From: Firmicutes bacterium UBA6811
GTDB taxonomy: Bacteria > Bacillota > SHA-98 > UBA4971
Reading direction: 5' to 3'
DNA length: 6,683 bases
NCBI GenBank assembly: GCA_002452295.1
Contig: DKEX01000059.1
Location: 1 to 6,683 of the forward strand
The notes below the pieces were generated by a model that saw only the letters and a list, made by a program, of their open reading frames with translations, did no database searches and was not told the DNA's origin. Positions 5,267 to 6,683 of the stretch are shown here, piece after piece (the stretch's first letter is position 1; each line of letters begins with the position of its first letter). The translations under genes and the position numbers were made by a program.

Positions 5267-6683
5267 TCATGGCTCGAGCAGGCACCGTATGGCGTTCTCC
5301 GCGAAAGACCGCACCGCCGGGTCGGAGAGCATGTCCCTGGACAGGATGTCTGCGCCAATGTAGAGGGCGGCTCCGTTTGCCGCCACTGCGACATTGAAGG
5401 GGTCGGGGTGCGTGGGGCAGCCGTCTGCGTCGACCCACACGCCCAGCGCGGCCGCGCCGGGGAGGCATCTTGTGAGCGCGCCCTGCGCTTTGGGGAGCTG
5501 GAGGGACGCCCCGATTCCTGCCCAGAGGGCGCGAAGGACGGTACCGGGGTCGAGGTTGTCAGGAGGCACGATGGCGCCGTGCAGCGGAGCAACTCCCTGC
5601 CATCCCACGAATGCCACCCCGAGCACATCCGCAAGCTGAAAGCCGTGAAAACCTCCGGGGCGCTCGTCCTCGGTCTTGAGCGAGGTCTGGCCGGTCGCCA
5701 GGACGCGCCCCCCGCCTGCCACGAAGTCACGAACGGCCTGAGCCTGCGCGGGCGACATGCGCCGTGCATTCGAGAGAATCAGCACCGTCGCGCGGTTCCC
5801 TGCGATAGCGGGGAGGCGTTCGAGATCGTCTCCTGAAACCATGATCCACTCAAAGCCGAGCGCCTGCACGATCTCAACGAGGGCGGTCGTATCGTCCTCG
5901 TAGTCCCACCGCATGTCGTCATACCACGCCCTGTTCGCTTCGCTCGTGAAGATGGCAACGAGAGGCTGCGCCGCTGGCGCCTCTACCGCCGCTGCTGCTG
6001 CCGCACCGGCCAGTGCGCCCGGCGCAGCGCCGCGCTCCGGGGCCAGCCATGGGAGTTCGATGGCGGCGACGTACGGGAGGTGGTCTGAGGCAAGGATGCG
6101 CGGCACCCGCGCCGCGCCCGCCGCAGCCGGCACCTTGATGTCGAATGACGTCAGTATGTAGTCGATCCGCCTGGCCGGGTCGTATGCGTCGTATGTGTAC
6201 CCGCCCTTGAGGTAGTCCCTGGCGAAGAGGCCCTCTTTCACAAGCTCGGCGCTGTCAACGAGCACCCGGTATACCTGCTGGGTGTCGTTGAAGCAGCGCA
6301 TCAGCGTCGCGATTTCGGGGGTATCTGTGGGCGATGCATTGAGGTCGCCCATCACGACCTTCGGCCCCGCGACCCTCGATGAGATCTCCACGACCGCCCG
6401 GGCCTGGGCGAGCCTTGAGTCGGCATACTCGACGTCGAGGTGGGTCACGAACACGTTCAGGACGCCTCCGCCCGTGTCGATCTGCGCCTCGAGCAGACCC
6501 CGAGGCTCGTTGAAGTGTATGTTCGGGAGCGGGTGGTTCGTCGACGATACGATGGGATAGCGGCTGAGGACGGCATTGCCGAAGGCACCGCCGTCATACA
6601 CGAAGTTCGGGCCGTACGTGTAATGATAGCCGAGCCTCTCGGCTATGTGCCGCGCCTGGTCCACCCGTCCGGAGCGCCTGGTT
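5267..6683 (-). CDS. EEP-superfamily phosphoesterase fused to a glutamine-amidotransferase-like domain (5'-truncated)
   Basis: The reading frame is open to the right edge, so the true start is outside. At least 471 residues are present. The GTG at 6664 is probably internal: the residues before it (TRRSGR) continue a typical EEP sequence. Counting from that GTG, the EEP fold (residues 1-205) shows SRYPI (34-38), THLD (74-77), GDLNA (106-110), RRIDYI (165-170) and SDH (193-195), the metal and phosphate site of exonuclease III/DNase I-like enzymes. The upstream catalytic Glu must lie beyond the edge. An Ala-rich linker (210-232) leads to a Rossmann-like domain (233-465). Its segments LILSNARRMSPAQAQAVRDF and GGGRVLATGQTSL, followed by FQLADVLGV, resemble the class I glutamine-amidotransferase-like fold of beta-galactosidase trimerisation (GH42M) and ThuA-like domains. 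The tail ALYIGADI...NAIRCLL fits the end of that fold. The substrate is unknown; such EEP proteins include nucleases and sugar- or lipid-phosphate hydrolases. The gene is convergent with the permease gene. Confidence 0.82.
   Translation of the reverse strand, partial: TRRSGRVDQARHIAERLGYHYTYGPNFVYDGGAFGNAVLSRYPIVSSTNHPLPNIHFNEPRGLLEAQIDTGGGVLNVFVTHLDVEYADSRLAQARAVVEISSRVAGPKVVMGDLNASPTDTPEIATLMRCFNDTQQVYRVLVDSAELVKEGLFARDYLKGGYTYDAYDPARRIDYILTSFDIKVPAAAGAARVPRILASDHLPYVAAIELPWLAPERGAAPGALAGAAAAAAVEAPAAQPLVAIFTSEANRAWYDDMRWDYEDDTTALVEIVQALGFEWIMVSGDDLERLPAIAGNRATVLILSNARRMSPAQAQAVRDFVAGGGRVLATGQTSLKTEDERPGGFHGFQLADVLGVAFVGWQGVAPLHGAIVPPDNLDPGTVLRALWAGIGASLQLPKAQGALTRCLPGAAALGVWVDADGCPTHPDPFNVAVAANGAALYIGADILSRDMLSDPAVRSFAENAIRCLLEP

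Overview
The window is GC-rich bacterial DNA (roughly two thirds G+C by eye). It holds four protein genes, no visible RNA genes, and no insertion sequence or CRISPR array. GTG is used as a start codon, Shine-Dalgarno sequences are clear, one promoter is sigma70/sigmaA-like, and a CsaA protein and an AI-2E family permease are present. This mix would fit a GC-rich Bacillota lineage (a deep-branching thermophilic or anaerobic class, for example). That placement is inference and is weak, because every family here is widespread.

Layout. Positions 1-245 are upstream sequence with a 44-45 bp imperfect direct repeat and a small hairpin. 246-2699 (+) encodes an 817-residue membrane protein in which a whole module, membrane segments plus HD-GYP phosphodiesterase domain, occurs twice. 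The halves are joined by a long Ala/Thr then Pro/Thr linker. The first HD-GYP domain keeps its metal ligands but has lost the loop after them, which is replaced by a 21-bp-periodic insert. 2700-2850 is a convergent gap with two hairpins. 2851-3189 (-) encodes CsaA. 3190-3459 is a divergent gap with a good promoter for the next gene. 3460-5022 (+) encodes an AI-2E family permease extended by a Pro/Gln linker and a C-terminal beta-rich domain. 5023-5266 is a convergent gap with strong hairpins. 5267 to the right edge (-) encodes a 5'-truncated endonuclease/exonuclease/phosphatase (EEP) protein fused to a class I glutamine-amidotransferase-like domain.

Strands alternate gene by gene (+,-,+,-), so nothing here looks like an operon, and the genes need not act together. 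The likely roles are cyclic-di-GMP breakdown at the membrane, a tRNA-binding-fold chaperone, a membrane permease and a metal-dependent phosphoesterase-like enzyme. The common oddity is architecture: three of the four proteins are unusual multi-domain fusions with low-complexity linkers. I did not find a defence system, mobile element or biosynthetic cluster. The items most worth checking are the duplicated HD-GYP protein, with its insert and its codon-usage anomaly, and the two fusion proteins.
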